Counted from the first letter of the stretch, positions 54,058 through 63,680 are shown. The stretch: 64,000 nucleotides of DNA from Bacteroidales bacterium (GCA_016705005.1 JADIZB010000001.1:434001-498000), one strand, 5' to 3'. Notes: generated by a model from the sequence alone, not told the origin. Made by a program: numbers and translations.

Positions 54058-54909
54058 ATGAAAATTCCCTTTAATAAGCCATATTTTACCGGGCGTGAAG
54101 CCTTTCACCTTTCACAGGCGGCCATCACCGGAAAACTATCCGGCAACGGCAATTACACCCGCGATTGTCAGCTGTTTTTTGAGAAAAAGTATGGCTTTAA
54201 GAAAACCCTGCTCACTACCAGTTGCTCCGATGCCCTGGAAATGGCAGCACTGTTGCTGGAAATCAAGCCCGGAGATGAGGTAATTATTCCATCATACACC
54301 TTTGTATCCACGGCCAATGCCTTTGCCCTGAGAGGAGCAACCATTGTTTTTGCAGATTCCGGCACCCTGAATCCAAACATGGATGCTTCGCTGATTGAAG
54401 CACTGATTACCCCGAAAACCCGGGCAATCGTTGTTGTCCATTATGGCGGCATAGCCTGCGATATGGACAAAATAACTGAGATTGCCGGCCGGTACAACAT
54501 TGCCATCGTTGAGGACGCCGCTCAGGGAGTTGACGCTTATTACCGCGACCAACCGCTGGGCAGTATCGGGAAACTGGGTACTTTTTCATTCCACGAAACA
54601 AAAAACATTACCTCAGGTGAAGGAGGTATGCTCATCGTGAACGATCATGCATTGATTGGTAAGGCTGAGATAATCTGGGAAAAAGGGACCAACCGTGCAG
54701 CCTTTGCACGGGGGGAGGTTGAAAAATATGAATGGGTCGGGCTGGGTAGTTCGTTCCTGCCCAATGAACTGACTGCCGCCTTTTTGTACAGTCAGCTTGA
54801 GCACCTTGATGTCATCCAGCAGAAGAGATTACAGATATGGCAGGAATACCATAGCCGCCTGTCGGATCTGGCAGAAGAGGGTCTTCTTTTCACTACCCCA
54901 TGTCCCTGA
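54058..54909 (+). CDS. wecE: dTDP-4-amino-4,6-dideoxygalactose transaminase, N-terminal part (frameshifted)
   Basis: 283 codons of a DegT/DnrJ/EryC1 aminotransferase that should run to about 376. It starts MKIPFNKPYFTGREAFHL as in WecE/RffA. VEDAAQGVDAYYRD and the PLP lysine K182 (SFHETKNITSGEGGM) are intact. WecE makes dTDP-Fuc4N from the 4-keto-6-deoxyglucose nucleotide for surface glycans. The frame ends early after LLFTTPCP. Removing one C from the CCCC run near 54897-54900 joins it to the downstream frame, which carries the rest of the protein. Confidence 0.82.
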   Translation: MKIPFNKPYFTGREAFHLSQAAITGKLSGNGNYTRDCQLFFEKKYGFKKTLLTTSCSDALEMAALLLEIKPGDEVIIPSYTFVSTANAFALRGATIVFADSGTLNPNMDASLIEALITPKTRAIVVVHYGGIACDMDKITEIAGRYNIAIVEDAAQGVDAYYRDQPLGSIGKLGTFSFHETKNITSGEGGMLIVNDHALIGKAEIIWEKGTNRAAFARGEVEKYEWVGLGSSFLPNELTAAFLYSQLEHLDVIQQKRLQIWQEYHSRLSDLAEEGLLFTTPCP

Positions 54910-55189
54910 ATATGCCCGGCACAATGGTCACCTGTTTTATATCACGACCCGGAATTCCGGTGAACGTGACCGGTTGCTGGCATATCTTCTCAATAACGGA
55001 ATTCATGCAGTTTTTCATTATCTTACATTGCACAATTCACCATACTACAAAAATCTGCACGATGGCCGGCATTTATCTGAAGCAGACAGATTCGCCTCAA
55101 CCCTGCTGAGACTGCCTTTTTATTACAGTCTGGATACGATTGAAATTGAGTATATTTACGATACCATCCGCAGGTTCTATAAACAATAA
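54897..55189 (+). pseudogene. wecE: C-terminal remainder of the frameshifted wecE-like gene
   Basis: In the next frame the sequence reads HVPEYARHNGHLFYITT and continues for about 95 residues to a stop at 55189 (ending IEYIYDTIRRFYKQ). This matches the missing WecE C-terminus in order and length. The shift is one base in a C run, so either the gene is dead or the base call is wrong. The next gene starts five bases after this stop, which suggests an intact operon in life. Confidence 0.8.
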
Positions 55190-55193
55190 TCCC

Positions 55194-55610
55194 ATGGAAG
55201 TATCTCTCGTTTTCCGCTCCAAAAGGTCAGCATGGTTCAGCATTGCTGTGCTTCTCCCCTCACTATTCATGATTGTCATAGCTTTTCAGGATCCCTGGTA
55301 TATGTCTCTCGTTATGCTGCCTGTGGTTATTCTGATCGTTCCTGTTTATTTCAGAACATTTTACAAAATTCACGACATCAACCAGCTCAGTGTCGTATGC
55401 GGTCTCTTCTACAAAAAGACTTTCCCTGTGAACGAAATCATCAGTTTACGCCCAACCAATAATGTGATGTCTTCACCGGCTTTATCGCTCGACAGGCTGG
55501 AACTCAGGTTCAGGGACAGAAAAACCCTGCTGATTTCTCCCGTAAATCAGGGTCAGTTCACCGAAGCACTGCTGGCGATCAATCCGGCAATCGATGTGAA
55601 GAAAAAATAG
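55194..55610 (+). CDS. Small membrane protein with bacterial PH-like domain
   Basis: 138 residues from the ATG at 55194. Two membrane helices (about 15-31 and 37-52) are followed by a beta-rich domain (about 60-130, LSVVCGLFYKKTFPVNEIIS) resembling bacterial PH domains of the YdbT/bPH_6 kind. It starts five bases after the wecE-like stop, so they are probably co-transcribed. Function unknown. Confidence 0.65.
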   Translation: MEVSLVFRSKRSAWFSIAVLLPSLFMIVIAFQDPWYMSLVMLPVVILIVPVYFRTFYKIHDINQLSVVCGLFYKKTFPVNEIISLRPTNNVMSSPALSLDRLELRFRDRKTLLISPVNQGQFTEALLAINPAIDVKKK

Positions 55611-55692
55611 GGAAATATTTACAGAACATGCCGGCTATGGTGACACCGGAAGTCATATCACTCACGAATATCCGGGGAATCAATCCCTGAAA

Positions 55693-56016
55693 CTACAGGA
55701 AACCAAGGTCCAGCATCGCCTCTTCCGACATCATATCCTTGCTCCAGGGCGGATCAAAGGTTAATTCAACCACACAGTCGCTGATGCCCTGAATCTCTTT
55801 TACCGAATCCTTTACTTCAACCGGCAGCGACTCAGCTACCGGACAATTGGGGGCTGTCAGGGTCATGGTGATGTGGGCAACAGAACCGGCATCTATGCTG
55901 ATGTTGTATATCAGTCCCAGGTCATAGATATTCACTGGAATCTCAGGGTCAAAAACCCTTTTAAGCCGTTCTATGATCTGGTCTCCCATGCGGAGGGTTT
56001 TTTCGTGATCCATCAT
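55693..56016 (-). CDS. SufT-like metal-sulfur cluster assembly protein (DUF59/MIP18 family)
   Basis: 107 residues. MIP18 fold with the conserved FDPEIPVNIYDLGLIYNISI (about 22-41) and APNCPVAESLP, where the Cys is the key conserved residue. Proteins of this family help deliver or mature Fe-S clusters. It ends the SUF gene series on this strand, although a 302-bp gap separates it from sufE. A start at the second Met (56013) is equally possible. Confidence 0.85.
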   Translation of the reverse strand: MMDHEKTLRMGDQIIERLKRVFDPEIPVNIYDLGLIYNISIDAGSVAHITMTLTAPNCPVAESLPVEVKDSVKEIQGISDCVVELTFDPPWSKDMMSEEAMLDLGFL

Positions 56017-56318
56017 CCTTAGGCAAGTAAAAAGTTTAAAGTAAAAAGTTCAAAGTTTATCTTGCTTAACCAGGTGAAAGTGGACCCAAAGTCACAAATT
56101 TAACTGTTGGGAAAAAGTTAACGCTGACTAAATTTCGGAAACCTGCACAGAATGCATTTGAATGCATGCCCATTAATTTACGGCCGGATTCTGACTGGTC
56201 CCAATCCCCTGAACACTGAAGCAGCAGATGTCACAGATGTTATAATTCTCATGTTTTCCCGAGCCCGGATCAGGATGTCGAAAACACATTAACGTCATTA
56301 CCATTTTCCGGATCAGCT
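56017..56318. other. 302-bp gap between sufE and the sufT-like gene
   Basis: It holds five heptamers (AAGTAAA, AAGTTTA, AAGTAAA, AAGTTCA, AAGTTTA; 56025-56059) just upstream of the sufT-like start, and a perfect inverted repeat ATGCATT-TG-AATGCAT (56152-56167) that could be an operator. No gene was seen. Confidence 0.55.
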
Positions 56319-56753
56319 TTAGCTCATCCCCTGCTTTGTTTTGAATGCCAGGGCATACATTTTCACCTGTTTTATCATTGAAAGCAAACCATTGGAACGT
56401 GTAGGTGACAAATGCTGGGTAAGTCCTATTTCATTCAGAAATTCAGTAGATGAATCGAGGATTTCCTGCGGGGTGTGTCCCGAATAAGCCCTGATCAATA
56501 GGTTGGCGATTCCTTTGGTAATAACAGCATCACTGTCGGCAGTGAAATGTATGTTGGTTCCGTCAAATTCTGCATGTAACCATACTCTTGACTGACATCC
56601 TTCAATCAGGTTATTTTCGGTTTTATACTTATCATCAATCAGCGGCAGTGATTTACCCAATTCAATGAGGTAATTGTATTTATCCATCCAGTCATCGAAA
56701 ACATCGAATTCACTCACAATGGCGCTGGTGCTCTCTTCAATCTTTATCATCAT
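56319..56753 (-). CDS. sufE: SufE-family sulfur acceptor
   Basis: 144 residues. The active-site Cys is C53 in NNLIEGCQSRVWLHAEF. SufE takes persulfide sulfur from SufS and passes it to the SufBCD scaffold. Other conserved parts are YLIELGKSLP and the C-terminal LSPTRSNGLLSMI. It lies 21 bp after sufS, in the same operon. Confidence 0.93.
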   Translation of the reverse strand: MMIKIEESTSAIVSEFDVFDDWMDKYNYLIELGKSLPLIDDKYKTENNLIEGCQSRVWLHAEFDGTNIHFTADSDAVITKGIANLLIRAYSGHTPQEILDSSTEFLNEIGLTQHLSPTRSNGLLSMIKQVKMYALAFKTKQGMS

Positions 56754-56774
56754 CTCAGGTTTTCTGTCACGAAT

Positions 56775-57989
56775 TTAAAGAAAAAGTTCTTCCACTTTAC
56801 CAATTGCCTCCATTAAGCGGTCAATTTCTTCCCTGGTATTGTAAAATGCAAACGAAGCCCTGATGGTACCCTGTATTCCGAGGCTGTCCATCAATGGCTG
56901 GGTACAATGGGTCCCTGTCCTCACAGCAATGCCAAACTGATCGATGATGGTTCCGGCGTCATAGGGATGAATTTTATCGATCACAAAGGAGATCAGGCTT
57001 GCTTTATCGGGAGCATCACCAATAATGCGTATCAGGGGATCACTTTTAAACCTTTCCGTAGCATAGGTGAGCAACTCATGTTCTCTGGCAGCAATCTGCT
57101 CAATGCCGATGTTGCTGACATAGTCGAGTGCTACCCCAAATCCGATGGCATCGCCCACGTTGGGGGTCCCGGCTTCAAATTTGAATGGCAGTTCATTGTA
57201 TATGGTTTTTTCAAAAGTTACGCTTTTGATCATCTCTCCTCCACCCTGATATGGAGGCATAGCATTCAGTACATCTTCCCTGCCGTAAAGTCCGCCAATG
57301 CCCATCGGGGCATAAACCTTGTGACCTGAAAATGTATAAAAGTCGCACCCGATGTCCTGAACATCCACCTTCATGTGCGAAAGGGCCTGGGCACCATCAA
57401 CCAGCACCATGATTCCCTTTTCGTGTGCCATCCTGGTTATTTCCTTAACGGGATTAATGGAACCCATCGTATTGGAAATGTGGGTAATGGCGATAAGCCT
57501 GACGCGGTTAGTCAGTAACTCTGCCAGGGCTTCCATATTCAGTGAACCATCTTCATGAATTGGACATACCTTCAGTTTTGCCCCTTTTTCTTCACAAAGC
57601 ATCTGCCAGGGTACAATGTTGGAGTGATGTTCCAGGGCTGATATGACAATTTCATCACCTTCCCGGATATTAGCTCTGCCCCAGCTTCCTGCAACCAGGT
57701 TGATAGATTCTGTGCATCCCCGGGTAAAGATAATCTCGTGGCTGTATCTGGCATGAATAAAATCCCTGATTTTTACCCTCGCCTCCTCAAAAGCCATGGT
57801 TGCCTGCTGGCTCAGGTAATGCACGCCCCTGTGTACATTTGAATTCAGATTGGTATAATAATCAACCAGTGCATCAATCACTACCTGCGGTTTTTGTGTG
57901 GTAGCGGCATTGTCAAAGTAGACCAGTGGTTTGTTGTGAACCGACCGGCTCAGAATAGGAAAATCGGCCCTGATTTCTTCTATGTTCAT
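56775..57989 (-). CDS. sufS: Cysteine desulfurase SufS
   Basis: 404 residues, class II desulfurase. PLP lysine K224 (FYTFSGHKVYAPMG) and persulfide Cys C362 (VRTGTHCTQPLMDS) are present, as is the RGVHYLSQQAT substrate segment. It releases sulfur from cysteine for Fe-S cluster building together with SufE. A 121-bp gap separates it from sufD. Confidence 0.96.
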   Translation of the reverse strand: MNIEEIRADFPILSRSVHNKPLVYFDNAATTQKPQVVIDALVDYYTNLNSNVHRGVHYLSQQATMAFEEARVKIRDFIHARYSHEIIFTRGCTESINLVAGSWGRANIREGDEIVISALEHHSNIVPWQMLCEEKGAKLKVCPIHEDGSLNMEALAELLTNRVRLIAITHISNTMGSINPVKEITRMAHEKGIMVLVDGAQALSHMKVDVQDIGCDFYTFSGHKVYAPMGIGGLYGREDVLNAMPPYQGGGEMIKSVTFEKTIYNELPFKFEAGTPNVGDAIGFGVALDYVSNIGIEQIAAREHELLTYATERFKSDPLIRIIGDAPDKASLISFVIDKIHPYDAGTIIDQFGIAVRTGTHCTQPLMDSLGIQGTIRASFAFYNTREEIDRLMEAIGKVEELFL

Positions 57990-58110
57990 ATCTACTGAAT
58001 CAATTCCTGCTTTTTGTTCTACTTAAAAGGGGTGAGGGGTGTTCTAAAGGGACGAAAAAGAATAAAGAGAAAATGAATCTGATATCCTGTTCCGAGTCTG
58101 AAATCCGGAA

Positions 58111-59526
58111 TTAAATCCTGCTCAAATCAATCTCAAAAGCAACTTTCTGCTCTCTGGCATTGCAATGCAACACGCACTGGTCGCAAATGGAAAGTTCACC
58201 CCGGAGGCGTTTTTTCACCAGATCGTCAATCCTGATGCGAAGCTGCGGAATGGATATCCGGTTAACTATTTCAGCGGCAAAGGCATACATCAGCAACATC
58301 CGCGCATTCTCCATACCAATACCACGTGACCGGAGGTAGAACAATGCTTCGGTGTCGAGTTGCCCCACAGTAGCGCCATGGCTGCATTTAACATCGTCGG
58401 CATAAATTTCGAGAAAAGGCTTGGTGTCAATCACTGCCTTGTCGGAAATAAGTATGTTCTTGTTGTTCTGGTAGGCATTGGTACGCTGCGCATCGCGCCT
58501 GACGAGGATATGGCCATTGAAAACACCACTGGCATGATCATCGAGTATCCCTTTGAACATTTCATTACTGGTGCAGTCGGGCTGAGCATGGTCAACAAAT
58601 ACCTGGTTGTCGATGTGCTGATTGCGGTCCATCAGGTAAACCCCCAGGATATCGGCATGGGCACCCCTTCCGTTCAGCTTTACATTGGCTTCATTCCTTA
58701 TCAGGCCGCCATTCAGGCTGATGGCATTGGTCGACAGGACAGCACTGGCTTCAAGGTGAAAGTAGATGTTATTGATCAGTGCCGACCGGTCATTTTTGTT
58801 CTGAAGTTTATAATGATCGAGTGATGAATTTTCACCGATGACTGCCTCTGTTACCGAGTTGATAAAACCAATCTGATCGTCGACCGAATCGTCGCATTGC
58901 ACCAGACGAAGGCTGCTGTTCCTGCCCAAAATCACAAGGTTACGTGTCTGGAGAAACACAGGGTCACCTGAATGGATCAGGTTTACCATTTGTACCGTTT
59001 CGGTTACACTGATGTTATCAGGAACGTAAATAAATACACCATCACGTGCAAACGCTGTATTCAAAGCTGTCAGGCTGTTTTCTGCTACGGGGGCATACTT
59101 TCCGAAATGCTTTTCAATCAGTTCAGGGTATTTATTGAAGGCTTCCGCCAGACTGCAGACAACAACGCCCTGGCCGGCCTGTGATATGATCTTACCCCGG
59201 TCGATGAATTTTCCGTTGAGCTGCGCGACCATGAAAGTATCAAAACCGGGCACATCGCATTTAAAAACCTCTTCAAAATCGACCTCACCGGTTTCGGCTT
59301 CCAGCGGGAAAGAATAGCTGTGGTTCAATACCTTGCTCAGGTCTGTATTACGCCATTTCTCCAGCTTTGTATGAGGAAACCCCTTCTGAGAAAACAGGCC
59401 GATACCCTCTTTCCTCAGGGCTGCAATCCGGGTACTGTCATGCTTTCCGATGCTTCCACCCTTCTCTTCATAGAGCTTCAGCAAAGCATCCCTGGTATTA
59501 TAAGTCGTTATGATTGTTCCGTCCAT
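58111..59526 (-). CDS. sufD: Fe-S cluster assembly protein SufD
   Basis: 471 residues. Beta-helix scaffold subunit of the SufBC2D complex. The family C-terminal region HGATVGQLDTEALFYLRSRG (about 383-402) is present. The N-terminal part FPHTKLEKWRNTDLSKVL is also diagnostic. It lies 23 bp downstream of sufC. Confidence 0.95.
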   Translation of the reverse strand: MDGTIITTYNTRDALLKLYEEKGGSIGKHDSTRIAALRKEGIGLFSQKGFPHTKLEKWRNTDLSKVLNHSYSFPLEAETGEVDFEEVFKCDVPGFDTFMVAQLNGKFIDRGKIISQAGQGVVVCSLAEAFNKYPELIEKHFGKYAPVAENSLTALNTAFARDGVFIYVPDNISVTETVQMVNLIHSGDPVFLQTRNLVILGRNSSLRLVQCDDSVDDQIGFINSVTEAVIGENSSLDHYKLQNKNDRSALINNIYFHLEASAVLSTNAISLNGGLIRNEANVKLNGRGAHADILGVYLMDRNQHIDNQVFVDHAQPDCTSNEMFKGILDDHASGVFNGHILVRRDAQRTNAYQNNKNILISDKAVIDTKPFLEIYADDVKCSHGATVGQLDTEALFYLRSRGIGMENARMLLMYAFAAEIVNRISIPQLRIRIDDLVKKRLRGELSICDQCVLHCNAREQKVAFEIDLSRI

Positions 59527-59549
59527 ATTCTTCTGTTCATTTGGCCTGC

Positions 59550-60298
59550 TTATGCCAACGATGCCTTAATCCATTCATAACCTTTTTCTTCCAGCTCAAA
59601 GGCTAGTTCCTTACCCCCTGATCGCACAATCCGTCCATCGAAAAGCACATGGACGATGTCAGGAACGATATAATCGAGCAGGCGCTGATAGTGGGTTATC
59701 ACTACGAATGCATTATCAGGTCTGCGGAGTTTATTCACTCCATTGGCTACAATCTTCAGGGCATCAATGTCAAGTCCTGAATCTGTTTCATCCAGAATTG
59801 CCAGACTGGGCTCCAGCATGGCCATCTGGAAAATTTCATTTTTCTTCTTTTCACCTCCCGAAAACCCTTCGTTTACTGATCGGTTGGCAAGTTTCGCCGT
59901 GATTTCGAGCATCTGTTTCTTCTCCTCCATTTTTGCGAGGAATTCATTGGCCGGAATCGGGTCGAGGCCATGGTACTTGCGTTGTTCATTGACTGCAGTA
60001 CGCATGAAATTGGTAATGCTGACCCCGGGAATTTCAACAGGATATTGAAATCCGAGAAAGATTCCTTCACTTGCGCGGTCTTCGATGGGCATCTCAAGAA
60101 GGTTTTTCCTTTGAACAGGATTTCCCCTTCATCGATGGTATAAATGTCACGGCCGGCTATTACCGATGCAAGGGTGCTTTTACCGGTGCCGTTGGGCCCC
60201 ATAATTGCATGGACTTCTCCGGGTTTTACTTCCAGGTTGATCCCCCTGAGAATTTCCTTGCCATTGATAGAAACATGTAAATTTTTAATGCTGAGCAT
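59550..60298 (-). CDS. sufC: Fe-S assembly ATPase SufC (broken by a one-base frameshift)
   Basis: ABC ATPase that powers the SufBCD scaffold. The N-terminal frame (from 60298) has Walker A GPNGTGKST at 34-42 and runs correctly to FKGK. The other frame then supplies LEMPIEDRASEGIFLGFQYP, signature FSGGEKKKNEI and Walker B LAILDETDSGLD to the stop at 59550. Adding one A to the AAAAA run at about 60106-60110 (T-run on the plus strand) joins both into a normal protein of 249 residues. SufC is normally essential with the rest of this operon, so a base-call error is the simplest reading. Confidence 0.88.
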
Positions 60299-60354
60299 AA
60301 TATTGTCTGGTTAATTTTAGCTGTTTGAGAAGCCTTTGGTGAAATGAGAAATGT

Positions 60355-60419
60355 CTAATTTCTAATTTCTAATGCTTTTTCCGTTCTGATTTTAGACTTT
60401 AGACTTTAAACTTTTTACT
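60355..60419. repeat. Two heptamer arrays between sufB and sufC
   Basis: TCTAATT, TCTAATT, TCTAATG (60355-60375) and TTTAGAC, TTTAGAC, TTTAAAC, TTTTTAC (60392-60419) sit in the 129-bp gap inside the suf operon. The first is the reverse complement of the AGAAATT unit at 34386-34413; the second belongs to the AAGTAAA family. Confidence 0.82.
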
Positions 60420-60427
60420 TGGAATTT

Positions 60428-61876
60428 TTACCCTACACTTCCCTCAAGACTGATCGAAAGCAGTTTTTGTGCTTCAACAGCAAACTCCATGGGCAGCTGT
60501 TTCAGCACTTCGCGGGCATACCCGTTTACAATCAGGCCGATCGCACTTTCGGTGCTGATGCCGCGCTGATTGCAGTAGAAAAGCTGATCGTCGGAAATCT
60601 TCGAAGTAGTAGCTTCATGCTCTACAATCGAGGTCTTATTTTCGGTTTTGATGTAAGGAAATGTGTGTGCTCCGCATTTGTCACCCAACAACAGGGAATC
60701 GCACTGTGAAAAGTTGCGTGAATTTTCGGCACGCTTGGTCATTTTAACCAATCCCCGGTAACTGTTGTTACTGAAACCGGCCGAAATGCCTTTGGATATG
60801 ATGGTGCTTTTGGTATTTTTCCCAAGATGAATCATCTTGCTGCCGGTATCAGCCTGCTGGTAATTGTTGGTCACAGCCACCGAATAGAATTCACCAACCG
60901 AATGGTCACCCATCAGCACCACACTCGGATATTTCCAGGTAATGGCCGATCCGGTTTCAACCTGGGTCCAGGATATTTTTGAGTTATTCCCTTTACAGAT
61001 CCCCCGTTTGGTTACAAAATTGTAAATACCTCCTTCGCCCTTCTTATTACCGGGATACCAGTTTTGAACGGTAGAGTACTTGACTTCGGCTTCTTTAAGC
61101 GCTATAATTTCAACTATGGCTGCATGCAGCTGGTTTTCATCCCGCATAGGAGCTGTACAGCCTTCCATGTAACTCACATAGCTGTTTTCGTCACCTATAA
61201 TCAGGGTACGTTCAAACTGCCCGGTATTGGCAGCGTTGATGCGGAAGTAAGTAGAAAGCTCAATCGGGCAACGAACCCCTTTGGGTATGTAGCAGAAGGA
61301 ACCATCGCTGAAAACTGCGGAATTCAGGGCAGCAAAGTAATTATCGTCCGACGGTACAACTGTTCCAAGGTATTGTTTCACAAGATCAGGCACTTTCTGC
61401 ACCGCTTCACTGAAAGAGCAGAAAATAATTCCCTGCTTTTCAAGCGTTTCAGAAAATGTGGTTTTCACCGAAACCGAGTCGATAACCGCATCCACAGCCA
61501 CCCCGCTGAGCTTCTTCTGCTCTTCGAGCGAAATCCCAAGCTTGTTGAATGTCGCGATGAGTTCAGGATCCACTTCATCAAGACTTGAAAGTTCTTTCTT
61601 CTTTTTCGGTGCGGCGTAATAGATAATATCCTGGTAGCTGATGGGCGGATGGTGCAAATGTGCCCAGGTGGGCTCGGTCATTCCAAGCCATTTATGGTAG
61701 GCATCCAGCCTGTATTGCAGCAGCCAGTCAGGTTCATTCTTTTTGGCTGAAATAAACCTGACTGTATCTTCAGTCAGCCCGACAGGGGCTGTATCCATTT
61801 CAATATCAGTATAAAAACCGTATTTATAGTCGCCCTGCGTTACCTCTTCGAGTATGTTGTTAGGGTCTTTTTCCAT
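60428..61876 (-). CDS. sufB: Fe-S cluster assembly protein SufB
   Basis: 482 residues, first gene of the operon. Core scaffold on which the cluster is built. Conserved parts include MEGCTAPMRDENQLHAA (the Cys used for sulfur transfer is in this area), GSAITWKYPSVVLMGDHSVG and the C-terminal CNQRGISTESAIGLIVNGYA. The order sufB-C-D-S-E is typical of Bacteroidota. Confidence 0.97.
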   Translation of the reverse strand: MEKDPNNILEEVTQGDYKYGFYTDIEMDTAPVGLTEDTVRFISAKKNEPDWLLQYRLDAYHKWLGMTEPTWAHLHHPPISYQDIIYYAAPKKKKELSSLDEVDPELIATFNKLGISLEEQKKLSGVAVDAVIDSVSVKTTFSETLEKQGIIFCSFSEAVQKVPDLVKQYLGTVVPSDDNYFAALNSAVFSDGSFCYIPKGVRCPIELSTYFRINAANTGQFERTLIIGDENSYVSYMEGCTAPMRDENQLHAAIVEIIALKEAEVKYSTVQNWYPGNKKGEGGIYNFVTKRGICKGNNSKISWTQVETGSAITWKYPSVVLMGDHSVGEFYSVAVTNNYQQADTGSKMIHLGKNTKSTIISKGISAGFSNNSYRGLVKMTKRAENSRNFSQCDSLLLGDKCGAHTFPYIKTENKTSIVEHEATTSKISDDQLFYCNQRGISTESAIGLIVNGYAREVLKQLPMEFAVEAQKLLSISLEGSVG

Positions 61877-61926
61877 TTCCCTTAGGGTTATTTGAGTACT
61901 TAATTAGATTAAATTAAGACAGCCGG

Positions 61927-61934
61927 CAAATATA
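61927..61934 (-). promoter_or_regulatory. -7 box of the suf operon
   Basis: TATATTTG on the minus strand matches TAnnTTTG, 51 bp before the sufB ATG at 61876. No -33 partner or obvious iron-responsive operator was seen. Confidence 0.45.
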
Positions 61935-62119
61935 CGAATTTTTGCTCTCGGGAATGTTCCTGTCTGCCTGCAAAATTGCCCGTTCACCGGCTTTATGTGA
62001 ACAGCCCGGTACACCTCATAATTTACTGAAATATAACAAATGGGCGGGGGATATGTTGCATCAGCCCCGGATGATTGAGCGTGTTCGTTGCTCAGGCAAG
62101 GTGTAAATCTTATTATCGC

Positions 62120-62127
62120 TACTTTTG
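62120..62127 (+). promoter_or_regulatory. -7 box of thiL
   Basis: TACTTTTG matches TAnnTTTG, 27 bp before the ATG at 62154. Confidence 0.48.
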
Positions 62128-62153
62128 CATTCTGAAAATCAAACCATGAAACC

Positions 62154-63202
62154 ATGACAGACAACACAAACCCGCAACGCACCGAACTGTCGGCCCTCGG
62201 CGAATTCGGCCTGATCAGCCACCTTACCACCGGCCTGAAGACTTTCCATAAGAGCACCCTGAAAGGTGTCGGTGATGATGCAGCGGTGATTGACAATGGT
62301 GATGAGGTAACCCTGGTTTCAAAAGATCTGCTTGTGGAAGGTGTCCATTTCGATCTCACCTACACTCCACTCCGGCACCTGGGTTACAAAGCAGCTGTCG
62401 TAAATATTTCAGATATTGTTGCCATGAACGGCACACCCACACAGATGCTGGTGGGAATTTCCGTATCAAACCGCTTTTCTGTGGAAGCCCTGGATGAATT
62501 GTATGCCGGTATCCGGCTGGCCTGTGAGCGGTATAAAGTTGACCTTGTAGGGGGTGATACCACTTCCTCGGTTTCAGGATTGTTTCTTTCGATAACTGTT
62601 ATCGGCCGGGCAAAAAGGAGGAAGTCATCTACCGCAACACTGCCCGTGAGCACGACCTGATCTGCGTAAGCGGAGATCTTGGCGGAGCCTATATCGGCCT
62701 GCTGCTGCTCGAGAGGGAAAAGCAGGTTTACAAAGCCAACCCTCAGATGCAACCCGAACTGGAAGGAAACGACTACGTGCTTGAACGCCAGCTGAAACCG
62801 GAAGCCAGGGTGGATGTGCTGGAAAAGCTCCGCATGGCCGGTGTTAAGCCAACCGCTATGATTGATATTTCGGACGGCCTGGCCAGCGAAGTGCTCCACA
62901 TTGCTAAAGATTCGGGTCTGGGCTGCCGCATTTATGAAAACAAAATTCCGATCGATGTCGTTACTGCCGATATAGCCGCCGAATTCAAACTCGACCCAAC
63001 CACCGCAGCAATGAACGGAGGAGAGGATTATGAGCTGCTTTTCACGGTTGATGTGAACGATTTCGAAAAAGTAAAGGATCTGAAGGGCATTCACATCATC
63101 GGTCATATGCTGGAGAAGGCGGAAGGGGAATACCTTATCAGTAATGGCGGAAGTTTATATCCTATTGAGGCGCAAGGGTTTGATCATATGAGGAATGAGT
63201 AA
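62154..63202 (+). CDS. thiL: Thiamine-monophosphate kinase ThiL (broken by a one-base frameshift)
   Basis: ThiL phosphorylates thiamine monophosphate to the active cofactor TPP. The first frame (62154 onward) gives the family start LGEFGLISHL, GVGDDAAVID and KDLLVEGVHFDLTY, then goes wrong after IGRAK at about 62615. Adding one A to the AAAAA run there gives AKKEEVIYRNTAREHDLICV and continues in the other frame to MIDISDGLASEV, MNGGEDYELLF and the stop at 63202, a normal protein of about 349 residues. No TPP riboswitch was seen upstream. Confidence 0.88.
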
Positions 63203-63242
63203 GTGTTAAGTAAAAAGTCTAAAGTAAAAAGTAAAAAGTTTA
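63201..63242 (+). repeat. Heptamer array of the AAGTAAA family after thiL
   Basis: Six 7-bp units (AAGTGTT, AAGTAAA, AAGTCTA, AAGTAAA, AAGTAAA, AAGTTTA) begin inside the thiL stop codon. Confidence 0.85.
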
Positions 63243-63308
63243 AATTTGTTGTACATCTGGGAATCCCTCTTAATAAAATAAAATTAAATACCTTTCTGAA
63301 AGAGAATT

Positions 63309-63680
63309 ATGAAGAATGATCTCACTGACAGACTCATGAATTTCGCTGTTGCCATCATTAAAATGAGTAGAAAGCTGGATAATTCCATTGAGAATAGAAT
63401 CATTAAAAATCAATTAATTAAGGCTGCGACTTCTGCAGGTGCAAATTATGAAGAAAGTCAGGGAGCCAGTTCAACGCCTGATTTCATTAATAAAGTAAAA
63501 ATCTCCCTAAAAGAAATGCGGGAAAGTAATTATTGGCTGAACATTCTTGGGCAAACAGTAAATCCTTCTGATAGACCCTCTGATCTGGATGATTTGATTG
63601 GCGAATCAGAACAGTTAAAAAAAATACTCGGAGCAATTTGCAGAAAAAAAACAGGTAAAATCAATAACAACACACTCTGA
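63309..63680 (+). CDS. Four-helix-bundle protein (23S rRNA IVS-type family)
   Basis: 123 residues, all helical. The pattern LTDRLMNFAVAIIKMSRKL ... NQLIKAATSAGANYEESQGA ... FINKVKISLKEMRESNYWL is that of the small bundle proteins first noted in 23S rRNA intervening sequences, here free-standing. Their function is unknown. It lies between two AAGTAAA-family arrays. Confidence 0.88.
   Translation: MKNDLTDRLMNFAVAIIKMSRKLDNSIENRIIKNQLIKAATSAGANYEESQGASSTPDFINKVKISLKEMRESNYWLNILGQTVNPSDRPSDLDDLIGESEQLKKILGAICRKKTGKINNNTL

Noticed and set aside
62128..62153. TPP riboswitch before thiL
   Set aside because: Only 26 bases lie between the -7 box and the start codon, too short for a THI element, and none of its conserved segments are visible.
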